NCBI RefSeq assembly: GCF_014192715.1
Contig: NZ_JACHYH010000007.1
Coordinates: 62,001 to 126,000, forward strand
Length of the DNA: 64,000 nucleotides
Direction: 5' to 3'
Source of the DNA: Luteibacter sp. Sphag1AF
Lineage (GTDB): Bacteria; Pseudomonadota; Gammaproteobacteria; Xanthomonadales; Rhodanobacteraceae
The notes below the pieces were generated by a model that was not told where the DNA came from, made no database searches, and saw nothing but the letters and a program-made list of their open reading frames with translations. Of the stretch, positions 8,706 to 17,402 are shown one piece after another (the first letter of the stretch is position 1; every line of letters starts with the position of its first letter). A program made the position numbers and the translations under genes.

Positions 8706-8721
8706 TAGGCCCAGTGGCCTA
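8706..8721. promoter_or_regulatory. Inverted repeat between YdcF-like gene and the EPS operon
   Basis: TAGGCC-4-GGCCTA lies in the divergent region 8632-8804, 84 bases before the first EPS gene. It is a candidate operator. I could not assign -35/-10 boxes with confidence. Confidence 0.3.
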
Positions 8722-8804
8722 CCGGAATCGCCTTGATGGTCAGGCGACGGTGGCAGCACAAGGGGGTAGGGTGAGTTCATGTTTCCGGCAGGGGCAGTCT
8801 GGTC

Positions 8805-9428
8805 ATGAAAAACGTCAACGGTCTTCTGGTGCTGTGCCTCGTATGGCTGGTCACGGCATGTGCCACCGGTGGTTCTACCAGTGCACCTCCCCGCGCAAGC
8901 GTCGATACCCCGGCGGTGAACACGTATCTGATCGGCGTTGACGATCAGTTGCAGATTACCGTCTGGCACAACCCCGACCTTAGCGTGAGTGTGCCGGTAC
9001 GCCCCGATGGAAAGATCACCGTGCCGCTGATCGGCGATGTGGTGGCAGGTGGCAAGACGCCTGACGATGTTTCGGCCGAGATCAAGGCCAAGCTCAACGA
9101 CTACGTGCGTGACCCGCAGGTGGCGGTGATTCTCACCGCGCTGCGCAGCCATGAATACCTGTCCCGTGTGCGTGTGACCGGTGCAGTGCGCGTACCCATT
9201 TCCATTCCCTACCGGCAGGGCATGACGGTGCTTGACGCGGTGCTTGCCGCTGGCGGCACCACGGAATTTGCCGCGCCTGACCGCACGGAGCTGTATCGCC
9301 ACACCGAATCGGGCGCAACCACGGCGTATTCGGTGCGTCTGGAGAAAATCCTCCAGCAGGGCGATCTGGCCAACAACTACCCGGTACAACCCGGCGACGT
9401 GATCACGGTGCCTCAGCGTGCCTTCTGA
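8805..9428 (+). CDS. Polysaccharide export lipoprotein (Wza/GumB/EpsA family)
   Basis: A 207-residue outer-membrane lipoprotein: the signal peptide ends in the lipobox LVTAC (Cys about 20). A Poly_export domain (YLIGVDDQLQITVWHNPDLS, then VPVRPDGKITVPLIGDV) is followed by a SLBB-like domain (VRVTGAVRVP, YRQGMTVLDAVLAAGG). It forms the periplasm-spanning export channel of Wzx/Wzy EPS systems. It is short compared with E. coli Wza (about 360 residues in the mature protein) and matches the compact form found in exosortase-A-type EPS loci. It is the first gene of the plus-strand EPS operon; the next gene starts 36 bases on. Confidence 0.93.
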   Translation: MKNVNGLLVLCLVWLVTACATGGSTSAPPRASVDTPAVNTYLIGVDDQLQITVWHNPDLSVSVPVRPDGKITVPLIGDVVAGGKTPDDVSAEIKAKLNDYVRDPQVAVILTALRSHEYLSRVRVTGAVRVPISIPYRQGMTVLDAVLAAGGTTEFAAPDRTELYRHTESGATTAYSVRLEKILQQGDLANNYPVQPGDVITVPQRAF

Positions 9429-9464
9429 ACCGATCGGCTCGCATAGTGCCGAAGGAGATTCGAC

Positions 9465-11009
9465 GTGAGCGGTGAACTTACCCCTTTTGGCGGCATGCTG
9501 CCTGCGCTGGCCATCGAAGCGCACCGCCGCCGCCTGACGCTCGGACTGATTTTTGCAGCCATTGCGCTTGCCGCACTCGCCATCGGCGCGGTGTGGCCCA
9601 AGAAATACGAGGCCTCCACCAGCATCCTGGCGCAGGATGCCAGCATCATCACGCCGCTGATGGAGGGCGCCGCATCGCCCACGGCCAACAAGAACCGCGC
9701 AGGCATGGCCCGCGACGTGATTTTCAGCCGCAAGGTGATGAGCGAAATTCTTGTGGCGGGCGGCTGGATGGCCAGCAATCCGTCACCGGTGGAACAGGAC
9801 CGGCTGATCGAAGCCATCAAGGCGCGGACCAACATCCAGACCTCCCGCGACAATCTCATCACCATCACCTATTTCGACTCTGATCCGGCCCGCGCCTTTG
9901 TGGTGACCCGCCAGTTCGCACAGTTGTTCATCACCGAAAGCCTCGCCTCCAAACAGCGCGAAAGCCGCGATGCCTACGAGTTCATCAACAGCCAGGTGGA
10001 GATGTATCGCACCAAGCTCACCGATGCCGAAGACAAGCTGAAGGACTATCGCGATGCGAATGCCGACGCGCGTCCGGGCAGTGAGGCAGACACGCTGGCG
10101 CGCATATCCCAGCTGCGTACCCAGATTGAAAACACGCGCATGAGCCTGATGGAGAAGCGCTCGCAGGAAGGTGCGCTCGCAGCGCAGCTGTCTGGCGAGT
10201 CGGAAGTCAATGCGGTGCAGACCAATGATGGTGTGTACGCCAGCCAGATGGCCGGCTTGCAGACGCAACTGGACACGCTTCTTCTGACCTACACCGATGA
10301 ATACCCGGACGTGATCCGCGTCCGCCACCAGATGGCCGATCTTCGCCAGCAGATGGCGCAGGCCGATCAGGCGCGCAAGGGCGCCGCAGCGGCGGGCACG
10401 CCGATCCCCGTGGACAACGGCATCCGCATGAATCCGCTATATCAGCAGCTGAAATTGCAGATGGCTGCCACGCGCGGAGATATCGCAGCGAGTTCGGCAC
10501 GCATCGGGGTCACTGAGTCGATGCTGGAAGCTGAGCTGGAACGCAGCAAGCGCATCGCGAACTCCGAAAACGTGACCTCCGAACTGACCCGCGACTACAA
10601 CGTGAATCGCGATGTCTATCAGGATCTGCTGAAGCGCCGCGAGAATGCACGCGTGTCGATGAACCTCGATGCCGAGCAGCGTGGCCTGACCTTCCAGATT
10701 CAGAACCCTGCCGTGATGCCGCTGGTGCCCTCGGGCCTGCGTTTCATGCACTTTGGCCTGGCTGGCATGGGGCTGTCGCTGGCGGTGCCGTTCGGACTGC
10801 TGTTTGCGCTGGTGCGATTCGATCCACGCGTACGTTCGGTATGGCAGCTGGAGCGCAGCACGGGCTTGTCCGTGCTGGCCGGTGTGCCGTTCTATCCCAC
10901 GCCACGGGACCGTCGTCGCGAGCGCCTCAACAACACCTTGCTGGTCCTGATCATCCTGGGCGTGGCAGCGGTGTACCTGGTTATGTTCTGGCTCCGGATG
11001 AAGGGGTAG
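9465..11009 (+). CDS. EPS chain-length determinant (Wzz/PCP family, XrtA type)
   Basis: A 514-residue inner-membrane protein with an N-terminal TM (about 25-45), a Wzz domain (KKYEASTSILAQD), a long periplasmic coiled coil (about 160-400) containing Q/E-rich heptads, a GNVR-like segment (LTRDYNVNRDVYQDLLKRRENARVS) and two C-terminal TM segments (about 420-440 and 487-507). There is no fused kinase; the partner ATPase is the next gene. It sets polymer length together with Wzy. The layout matches the XrtA-associated chain-length proteins. GTG start behind GAAGGAG. The kinase gene follows after 3 bases. Confidence 0.93.
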   Translation: MSGELTPFGGMLPALAIEAHRRRLTLGLIFAAIALAALAIGAVWPKKYEASTSILAQDASIITPLMEGAASPTANKNRAGMARDVIFSRKVMSEILVAGGWMASNPSPVEQDRLIEAIKARTNIQTSRDNLITITYFDSDPARAFVVTRQFAQLFITESLASKQRESRDAYEFINSQVEMYRTKLTDAEDKLKDYRDANADARPGSEADTLARISQLRTQIENTRMSLMEKRSQEGALAAQLSGESEVNAVQTNDGVYASQMAGLQTQLDTLLLTYTDEYPDVIRVRHQMADLRQQMAQADQARKGAAAAGTPIPVDNGIRMNPLYQQLKLQMAATRGDIAASSARIGVTESMLEAELERSKRIANSENVTSELTRDYNVNRDVYQDLLKRRENARVSMNLDAEQRGLTFQIQNPAVMPLVPSGLRFMHFGLAGMGLSLAVPFGLLFALVRFDPRVRSVWQLERSTGLSVLAGVPFYPTPRDRRRERLNNTLLVLIILGVAAVYLVMFWLRMKG

Positions 11010-11012
11010 TTC

Positions 11013-11774
11013 ATGTCTACGCATCCCAATGATGTGCCGTCGATCCATACACCCTCATCGCTCGAACCGACGCGTCCGGAGACGGGCCACTCCATCGCAC
11101 GCATGCGCGAAACCGATGGCACGCTGGCGCCGTTCCAACTGGAGCAGCGGCGGATGATCCACCGCGAGGAATCGGTGCGCATGCAGTCCGATGCGTTTCG
11201 TGGCATTCGTACCCGGCTGCTCGGGCTGGCAGGCAAGCAGAATTTCGTCACCCTGGTGGTTTCGGTGAGCCCCCGCTCCGGAGGCAGCTTCGTGACCCGC
11301 AATCTGGCAGCCGCCTTTGCGTTCGATGAGGCAAAGACCAGCCTGCTGATCGACTGCAACCTGCGCTACCCAAATCAGCACAAGGCGATGGGCGTGGAGC
11401 CCGATACCGGTGGCCTCATCGATTTCCTCGAGCATCCCAGCATCGGCGTGGAGCCCATCCTCTATCGCACGGGCATCCCGCGCCTGCGACTGATTCCGGC
11501 GGGAAAGTCCCGTGAAAACAGTGGCGAGTACTTCTCATCTTTCCGCATGCGCACGGTAATCGACTCGCTGCGCAGCCGGTACGCGGACAGATACATCTTC
11601 CTGGACGGCCCGGCGGTCAAGGGTTCGCCCGACGCACGCATTCTTTCCGATCTTGCCGACTTCGTGATCGTGGTGGCGGGGTATGGTCGCGACACGCCCG
11701 GGGCCATCAATCAGGCGGTAGCGAATTTCGAGCCCGACAAGCTCGCTGGTGTTGTCTTCAACCAGACCCCGTGA
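11013..11774 (+). CDS. BY-kinase-like ATPase partner of the chain-length protein, degenerate Walker A
   Basis: A 253-residue cytoplasmic P-loop protein of the CpsD/CapB/EpsG type. The Walker A' motif LLIDCNLRYP and the later IFLDGPAV (Walker B) are recognisable. The Walker A position reads SPRSGGSFVTRNLA, where the invariant Lys of the GKS/T is replaced by Gly. There is no Tyr-rich tail at the C-terminus. It may therefore act as a non-catalytic regulator of polymerisation, or use an unusual nucleotide site. The adjacent Wzz-type protein is its expected membrane partner. The first 55 residues are disordered and polar. Confidence 0.85.
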   Translation: MSTHPNDVPSIHTPSSLEPTRPETGHSIARMRETDGTLAPFQLEQRRMIHREESVRMQSDAFRGIRTRLLGLAGKQNFVTLVVSVSPRSGGSFVTRNLAAAFAFDEAKTSLLIDCNLRYPNQHKAMGVEPDTGGLIDFLEHPSIGVEPILYRTGIPRLRLIPAGKSRENSGEYFSSFRMRTVIDSLRSRYADRYIFLDGPAVKGSPDARILSDLADFVIVVAGYGRDTPGAINQAVANFEPDKLAGVVFNQTP

Positions 11775-11812
11775 ACCCCAGCGGATGGGACCATGATCCA
11801 CGTGGAGGGTAT

Positions 11813-13144
11813 ATGCCGGCGACACACAGGATGGCTCGTTCCATCGCCCTGGCGCTTGCCGCGCTTCCGGGCGCGGTATGGGCGGGAACGTTCGATTACA
11901 GCCTGTTTGCGGGTATCGAGCACAACAACAATATCGCGCTGAGCACGACCAATCCGATTTCGGAGAACGTGTTCACGCCGGGTGTGAATTTCACATACAA
12001 CGAGGCAGGTTCGACGATTCAGGCCAACGTGGTGGGTGTGCTTCAGTACAACGACTACCTGGGCGGAAAATTCGACAACCAGACGCAGACGGAGCTTGCC
12101 GGCAAGGCCAACTGGACCGTCCTACCGCAACGGCTTGATTTCGCCATCGAAGACTATGCCGGTGTGCAACCGGTGGATTCGCTGGCCAGTAACGCACCAG
12201 GCAACCAGCAACAGACCAACGTGGTGGCCCTGGGTCCGACGTTTCATTTCCTTCTGGGTGACGCTTTGCGCGGTCAGGCCGAATTACGCTACGTCAACAG
12301 TTACGCCTCGAAGGTGGATGAATTCAACTCCTCTCGCGGCGTGGCAGCACTGCGCCTGTTCCGTGACCTGAGCCCCACGGACCAGCTGTCCTTCAATGTC
12401 GAAGCGCAGCGCGTCGACTTCCGCGACACCACCGCTGCCGGCTCGGACTATGACCGCGACGAGGCCTATGTCCGCTATACCAGCAACCTGGCCCGCTTCG
12501 ACACCGACGTGTTGCTGGGCGGAACGCAGTTGCGCTTCGATCAGGGCGGCCACGACACCAGCCCGCTGGCAAGGCTGTCGCTGAGCTGGCGTCCGACCAC
12601 GCGCAGTACTTTCAACGTGACCGGTGCATACCAGTACGCCGATGCAGCGCAGGACATGTTGCTCGATCCACGTGCAACGCTGATAACCACGCCCATGGAT
12701 ACCAGTGGCCTGGGTGGCAGCAATACCGGCATCGGTACAGGCGATGCAGTCATCAACTCTGAGGTCTATCTGGAGCGGCGCATCGACCTCAGCTACACGT
12801 GGCGCTCTGATCGGCTCAATGTCTCCGTGCAGCCGGGCTATTCCAAGCTTCACTACCTCAACGACCCGACGTTCGATCAGGTCAGCAAGGACATCAGTGT
12901 CGGGGTGGGCTACCGCATTCGACCGACACTCACGCTCTCGGCGTTTGCGATTGGCGAACGGCTGGACTACCAGACGCTGGACCGGCGCGACAACACGCTT
13001 CGCGTGGGGCTTGATCTGAACCGGCAGGTGAATCAGCACTGGAGCTGGCACGCCTCGCTCAGCCGCGAGCGTCGCAACAGCAGCGCGGTGGACCAGAGTT
13101 ACCGCGATACGGAGATATTCGTCGGCGTGGTGTACCACCGATGA
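11813..13144 (+). CDS. Outer-membrane beta-barrel of the EPS operon
   Basis: A 443-residue exported protein: signal peptide cleaved after GAVWA (about residue 26), then many alternating amphipathic strands (e.g. TFDYSLFAGIEHNNNIAL, NISVGVGYRIRPTLTLSAF) ending in an aromatic-like C-terminus (TEIFVGVVYHR). It resembles the outer-membrane beta-barrel commonly found beside XrtA-type export genes (PF10082-like). It probably helps translocate or anchor the polymer at the outer membrane. I prefer the ATG at 11813 (GGAGG five bases upstream) over a GTG at 11771 that overlaps the previous gene; the signal peptide supports it. Stop and next start overlap as ATGA. Confidence 0.85.
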   Translation: MPATHRMARSIALALAALPGAVWAGTFDYSLFAGIEHNNNIALSTTNPISENVFTPGVNFTYNEAGSTIQANVVGVLQYNDYLGGKFDNQTQTELAGKANWTVLPQRLDFAIEDYAGVQPVDSLASNAPGNQQQTNVVALGPTFHFLLGDALRGQAELRYVNSYASKVDEFNSSRGVAALRLFRDLSPTDQLSFNVEAQRVDFRDTTAAGSDYDRDEAYVRYTSNLARFDTDVLLGGTQLRFDQGGHDTSPLARLSLSWRPTTRSTFNVTGAYQYADAAQDMLLDPRATLITTPMDTSGLGGSNTGIGTGDAVINSEVYLERRIDLSYTWRSDRLNVSVQPGYSKLHYLNDPTFDQVSKDISVGVGYRIRPTLTLSAFAIGERLDYQTLDRRDNTLRVGLDLNRQVNQHWSWHASLSRERRNSSAVDQSYRDTEIFVGVVYHR

Positions 13145-13929
13145 GCACAGGAGCATTGAAGGAAATGCCGCGCTTCTTCGGCGCCAACAGGGAACTCTTC
13201 GGGCTGTTTCACCCCGGAGCGCCCGACGCGCCGCATGCGGTGCTGCTTTGCCCGCCGCTGGGGCAGGACCAGATCCGCTGCCACCGTCTGTACCGCCAGC
13301 TTGCTCAGGCGCTGGCGGCCGAAGGTGTGCCAGCGCTGCGCTTCGACTACTACGGCAGTGGCGATTCGGCTGGCGACAGTGCCGGACTGGACTGGAACCG
13401 TTGTGTCGACGACGCCATGGAGGCGGCCAACGAGCTTCGCAGGCATTCGGGCGTCGACCGCGTGGTCGCGTTCGGAGCGCGGCTGGGAGCAAGTATTGCT
13501 ATCACCGCGGCAACGGAGGCGCGTTTTGCCGGCATCGTGGCCTGGGACCCTGTGCTCGAAGGCGGCAGTCACGTAGCGCGACTGGATGCCTTGCAGGAAG
13601 CCCTGCGTACAGACAGCAGCCGCTTCATGGCGTCACGCACGGCAGCCGATATTGCGGGCCAATGGCAGGGGTTTGCGATCAGCGACCGCCTTCGCCGCCA
13701 GCTTCTTGAACTGTATGTGGAACCGCCCGCCGTGCCGCTGCTGGTCGTGGATACCCAGCCTGACCGTGTGGCGCGCTCATGGCGCCACACGGTGGGCGAC
13801 GAGGCGCAGGTCGTGCGGCTTCAGTCCGCCACGCCTTGGGACGAACTGGAGCGGATGGAAGTGGCGATTCTTTCCCAGCCGGTGATTCGGGCGGTGACCG
13901 GTCATCTGAAGGAGGTCGCCCATGCATGA
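13141..13929 (+). CDS. Alpha/beta hydrolase-fold protein resembling exosortase A-associated hydrolase 2
   Basis: A 262-residue cytoplasmic alpha/beta-hydrolase-like protein starting PRFFGANRELFGLFHPG, with oxyanion-type loop CPPLGQD and the strand RFDYYGSGDSAGD. At the nucleophile elbow the sequence is FGARLGA, so the expected Ser is Arg (about residue 114). The same replacement occurs, from memory, in the hydrolase-2 family of exosortase-A EPS loci. It is therefore probably not a classical Ser hydrolase. It overlaps the next hydrolase gene by 8 bases, suggesting the two work as a pair. Role unknown; possible acyl transfer or product handling for the NRPS-PKS genes in the opposing operon is speculation. 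Confidence 0.75.
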   Translation: MSTGALKEMPRFFGANRELFGLFHPGAPDAPHAVLLCPPLGQDQIRCHRLYRQLAQALAAEGVPALRFDYYGSGDSAGDSAGLDWNRCVDDAMEAANELRRHSGVDRVVAFGARLGASIAITAATEARFAGIVAWDPVLEGGSHVARLDALQEALRTDSSRFMASRTAADIAGQWQGFAISDRLRRQLLELYVEPPAVPLLVVDTQPDRVARSWRHTVGDEAQVVRLQSATPWDELERMEVAILSQPVIRAVTGHLKEVAHA

Positions 13930-14758
13930 GGAAGCCTTCCGCTTTGGCCGCGCCTCGCATCTGGTGGGGGTTGCCGGTCTGCCTCCCACGGGCGTGCGCG
14001 AGACCACGGGCGTGGTGCTTCTTAATGCCGGGCTGGTTCATCACGTCGGGCCGTTCCGCCTGCACGTCGAGCTGACCCGTGCGCTCAATACGCTGGGTTA
14101 TCCGACCTTGCGTTTTGATCTTTCCACCATTGGCGACAGCGGCTCCAGCGGCGAATCGCAGACCAGGCACCAACAGATCTGCGCCGATGTGGACGATGCG
14201 ATGAATCTGCTGGCTCACGAGGCCGGATGTTCGCGCTTCGTCCTGGTAGGCCTTTGCTCGGGAGCCCAGAACGCTCACGTGGTGGCGTGCACGGATCCGC
14301 GTGTTGCGGGTGCCGTGTTCATGGACGGCTATGCGTACCGGACGCTGGGGTTCAAGGTTCGCCACTATCTGCCCCGGCTGATGAAGCCTGCGAGCCTGCT
14401 GCGCCGGCTGACGCGTCGCCGCGCCGCAAAGGGCGTGCCGGGTGCGCAGGCCCAGCCCGTGTTCGCGGTGGCAGCGTCGCCACGAGCCGTGGTCAGGGCG
14501 GATTTCACCGGCATGGTGGAGCGCGGGATGCGGCTGTGCCTCATCTACAGCGGCGGCATCAGCAATTTTTTCAACCACCCGCGCCAGTTCCGCGAGTGCT
14601 TCGGCGCGGTGATGCGCAGCCCGGAGGTCACCACCTTTTTCGTGCGCGAGAGCGATCACACCTATGTCCTCACGCCCGACCGTCAGCGGCTGATCGAGCG
14701 CATTGGTCAATGGCTGAGTCTCAATTTTCCTGTTCAACGAGCGGGTAGTACCTCATGA
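13922..14758 (+). CDS. Alpha/beta hydrolase resembling exosortase A-associated hydrolase 1
   Basis: A 278-residue alpha/beta hydrolase: oxyanion loop LLNAGLVHHVGP, strand TLRFDLSTIGDSG, and nucleophile elbow GLCSGAQNA with Cys112 at the nucleophile position (GxCxG instead of GxSxG). Late motif RESDHTYVLTP offers the catalytic His. A Cys nucleophile is seen in dienelactone-hydrolase-like and some thioesterase enzymes. The start has a very strong AGGAGG seven bases upstream and lies within the previous gene. Together with its neighbour it resembles the hydrolase pair of exosortase-A EPS clusters. Substrate unknown. It could act as a stand-alone thioesterase for the assembly line, which has none of its own. 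Confidence 0.75.
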   Translation: MHEEAFRFGRASHLVGVAGLPPTGVRETTGVVLLNAGLVHHVGPFRLHVELTRALNTLGYPTLRFDLSTIGDSGSSGESQTRHQQICADVDDAMNLLAHEAGCSRFVLVGLCSGAQNAHVVACTDPRVAGAVFMDGYAYRTLGFKVRHYLPRLMKPASLLRRLTRRRAAKGVPGAQAQPVFAVAASPRAVVRADFTGMVERGMRLCLIYSGGISNFFNHPRQFRECFGAVMRSPEVTTFFVRESDHTYVLTPDRQRLIERIGQWLSLNFPVQRAGSTS

Positions 14759-15759
14759 ACGCAGTACTTGTGACCGGCGGTGCCGGGTACATCGGTAGCC
14801 ACGTGGTCCAGCGGCTGGTTGCGCGTGGTGACCGTGTGGTGGTGGTCGACAACCTGTCCACCGGCTTCCGCGACGCTGTGCGCGGCGCGGAGCTGATCGT
14901 GGGCAACGTGGGCGACATGACGCTGATGAACCGGGTGATGCTGGATCACGGCGTGGATGCCGTGCTGCATTTCGCGGCGCACACGGTCGTGCCGGACTCG
15001 GTCGCGGATCCCTTGCGCTACTACGGCAACAACACGTGCAACACGCGAAACCTGTTGATGGCCTGCGCCGATGCGCATGTCGACAAGTTCATTTTTTCAT
15101 CTACGGCGGCTGTCTACGGCCTCACCGACAACGGCATCGCGGACGAGGACACGCCGACGCGCCCGTTCAATCCCTATGGCACGTCCAAGCTGATGTCCGA
15201 GACCATGCTGAAGGATCACTCGGCCACTGGGGCAATGCGTCACGTGATCCTCCGTTATTTCAATGTGGCCGGCTGCGATCCGGAAGGGCGTATTGGTCAT
15301 TCCACGCCGCAGGCCACACTGCTTGTGAAGGTCGCTTGCGAGCATGCGGTGGGAAAGCGTGCGAACGTCTCGATTTTCGGCACCGACTACGACACGCCGG
15401 ACGGCACCGGGATCCGTGATTTCATCCACGTGGAAGACCTGGCCACCGCACATCTGAACGCGCTTGACCATCTGCGCGACGGTGGCGATTCCCTCGTGCT
15501 CAATTGCGGTTACGGACACGGATACAGTGTGCGTCAGGTGATCGATGCCGTGGCCCGGCTGTCCGGTCACGCGCTGGACGTGCGCGAACTGCCACGCCGC
15601 CCGGGCGATCTGCCCATGCTGATCGCATGCAGCGACCAGCTGAAACAGCGGCTCGGCTGGACGCCCCGTTTCGATGATCTGGATGCGATTGTTGGTACTG
15701 CCCTGAAGTGGGAATACCGCCTGCTTTCGCTGGACCATCGCGTTGCATTCGTCGCATGA
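14755..15759 (+). CDS. galE: UDP-glucose 4-epimerase
   Basis: A 334-residue extended SDR: NAD-binding GGAGYIGSH (8-16), SSTAAVYG with the catalytic Ser/Thr, YxxxK in NPYGTSKLMSE, and the substrate motif RYFNVAGCDPEG typical of GalE. It interconverts UDP-glucose and UDP-galactose (or the GlcNAc forms) and supplies precursors to the EPS. The start overlaps the previous stop (ATGA) and the stop overlaps the next start. It lies inside the export operon, so it is likely dedicated to this polymer rather than to galactose catabolism. Confidence 0.93.
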   Translation: MNAVLVTGGAGYIGSHVVQRLVARGDRVVVVDNLSTGFRDAVRGAELIVGNVGDMTLMNRVMLDHGVDAVLHFAAHTVVPDSVADPLRYYGNNTCNTRNLLMACADAHVDKFIFSSTAAVYGLTDNGIADEDTPTRPFNPYGTSKLMSETMLKDHSATGAMRHVILRYFNVAGCDPEGRIGHSTPQATLLVKVACEHAVGKRANVSIFGTDYDTPDGTGIRDFIHVEDLATAHLNALDHLRDGGDSLVLNCGYGHGYSVRQVIDAVARLSGHALDVRELPRRPGDLPMLIACSDQLKQRLGWTPRFDDLDAIVGTALKWEYRLLSLDHRVAFVA

Positions 15760-17402
15760 TGCGGCGCCTGCTGATCGTCTTTCTCGGTGCGCTTGCGTGC
15801 TTCGGTGTCGTGCATGCGGCCACGCCGTTGCCAGCCGCGCAGCGCATCGTGGTGCACCGGCTGGGCACGGGACGTGGACCGGTGCGCGTTTCGGTCGGCA
15901 TTCCGTTTGCTCCGGCCTCGCTTGCCGATCCACACCTGGTGCGCATCGTGGACGAGCAGGGCACGGAAGTACCCGCGCACGTGACGACGATGCTGAAGTG
16001 GTACGTGCGCGGCGGCGGCGTTCGCGCCGTGCGGGCGCAGTTTGTCGCGCAGGGTACCGGCGCGGACAGTACCTATTACTTCATCGTGGGCCAGCCACGC
16101 ACGCGTGACGATGCCGGCTGGAACTATGCCGATGGGCTGGAAGGCAGCGGTGCCCAGGCGCGGCCAGCGGCGTTGGGCGTGTTGACCGCCGCCTGGCTGT
16201 GCGCATCGCAGATGGCCGGCCCGCAGATACCGGCTACCCGTGATGAACCCTATGCGGGCTATGTGTCGGCGCAGTTTGCGTGGGCGAAAAAGCTGCCGAC
16301 CGCCGATCCTACAGCGTGGCTGTTTGATCGCCCCAGCACACTGTTCAAGGCTTATGTACGCACGGGTCGTGAGGATTATCTTGAGGCGGCCGAAGCGAGC
16401 TACCGCTATTACATGAGCGGCATCCGAAGAGACGGCTTTGCCATGAGTCCGATGTGTGCGGGCGGATGGACATACGACAAGAAGCCCTGCGACGTGAAAT
16501 ACGTGTACATCGAACCGATTCTTCTCGCCGTGGGGCTGACCGGCGACGACAGCATGCACGACACCGAAACCGTCGATCACATGATGACCCTGTGGGACAA
16601 CGGCGGCTGGAACCCCCGCGCCGGTGCTTACAAGGCACCCTCGGACTATTTCACCGAACGGCTTGCAGGCCTCGGGCTTATCGAGACCGTGTCCGGCTAT
16701 GAGCTGACCGGCGATCCGGACTACCTGGCCTACGTGAAGAAACGTCTCGACTGGCTGGCCGATCATCAGCGCGCCAACCCCGATGGGCTGGGCAACGATG
16801 GCTCATGGCGCAACAGCTGGGCCATGCACGAGAACGACACGTACGACGCAGCTACCGACGTGCGCGGTGCCTCGCCATGGATGAGTGAGAACATCATCGA
16901 CGGCCTGTGGCATGCCTGGCTGGTCACCGCCGATCCGCGCATCCCCGGCATGATTTCCGGCTTCGGACGCTACCTCGAACGCTATGGCTGGATCGCGCAC
17001 GATCATCTGGTGAATCCGCACGACTGGCGCAACCCGTGCTCTGGCCCGGATGGGCAGATTGCCTGGTACTGGTCATCCGCCCATGCGGACTCGCACAACC
17101 TCGACACGATTCAGGATTCCGAAGGCTGGTACAGCGACGCACACACCGTGGAGCTGGGGCTGGCCGTCGCTGCTGCCTGGTACTTTGAAACCGATCCGGC
17201 TGCCGCTGCCGCACAGAAACGCCGCTTCACCGCACTGGCTTCCTCTTATGCGCCCTCCTGCGCCGCGATCTCGGATACGGCGCGCCGTTTCAACTGGAAC
17301 AATCGGGGAGCCGGTGTGGCCCAGTGGATGATTCGCCAGCCGTCAGGCAGCGGTGCATCGGGTACCCGGGCGGTTGCCGTCACGACGGGAGTGTCGCCAT
17401 GA
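15756..17402 (+). CDS. Secreted alpha-helical-barrel-like protein in the EPS operon, possible polysaccharide lyase/hydrolase
   Basis: A 548-residue exported protein (signal peptide cleaved after FGVVHA, about 21). A beta-rich N-terminal part (about 25-130) precedes a long helical region with repeated hairpins and aromatic/acidic motifs (WLFDRPSTLFKAYVRTG, GGWNPRAGAYKAPSDYF, WMSENIIDGLWHAWLVT, WSSAHADSHNLDTIQDSEG). This is the look of six-hairpin glycosidases and alginate/uronate lyases. Such enzymes in EPS operons trim polymer in the periplasm or release cells. I do not recognise the family, so the activity is inference. It is translationally coupled with galE and Wzx. Confidence 0.65.
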   Translation: MMRRLLIVFLGALACFGVVHAATPLPAAQRIVVHRLGTGRGPVRVSVGIPFAPASLADPHLVRIVDEQGTEVPAHVTTMLKWYVRGGGVRAVRAQFVAQGTGADSTYYFIVGQPRTRDDAGWNYADGLEGSGAQARPAALGVLTAAWLCASQMAGPQIPATRDEPYAGYVSAQFAWAKKLPTADPTAWLFDRPSTLFKAYVRTGREDYLEAAEASYRYYMSGIRRDGFAMSPMCAGGWTYDKKPCDVKYVYIEPILLAVGLTGDDSMHDTETVDHMMTLWDNGGWNPRAGAYKAPSDYFTERLAGLGLIETVSGYELTGDPDYLAYVKKRLDWLADHQRANPDGLGNDGSWRNSWAMHENDTYDAATDVRGASPWMSENIIDGLWHAWLVTADPRIPGMISGFGRYLERYGWIAHDHLVNPHDWRNPCSGPDGQIAWYWSSAHADSHNLDTIQDSEGWYSDAHTVELGLAVAAAWYFETDPAAAAAQKRRFTALASSYAPSCAAISDTARRFNWNNRGAGVAQWMIRQPSGSGASGTRAVAVTTGVSP

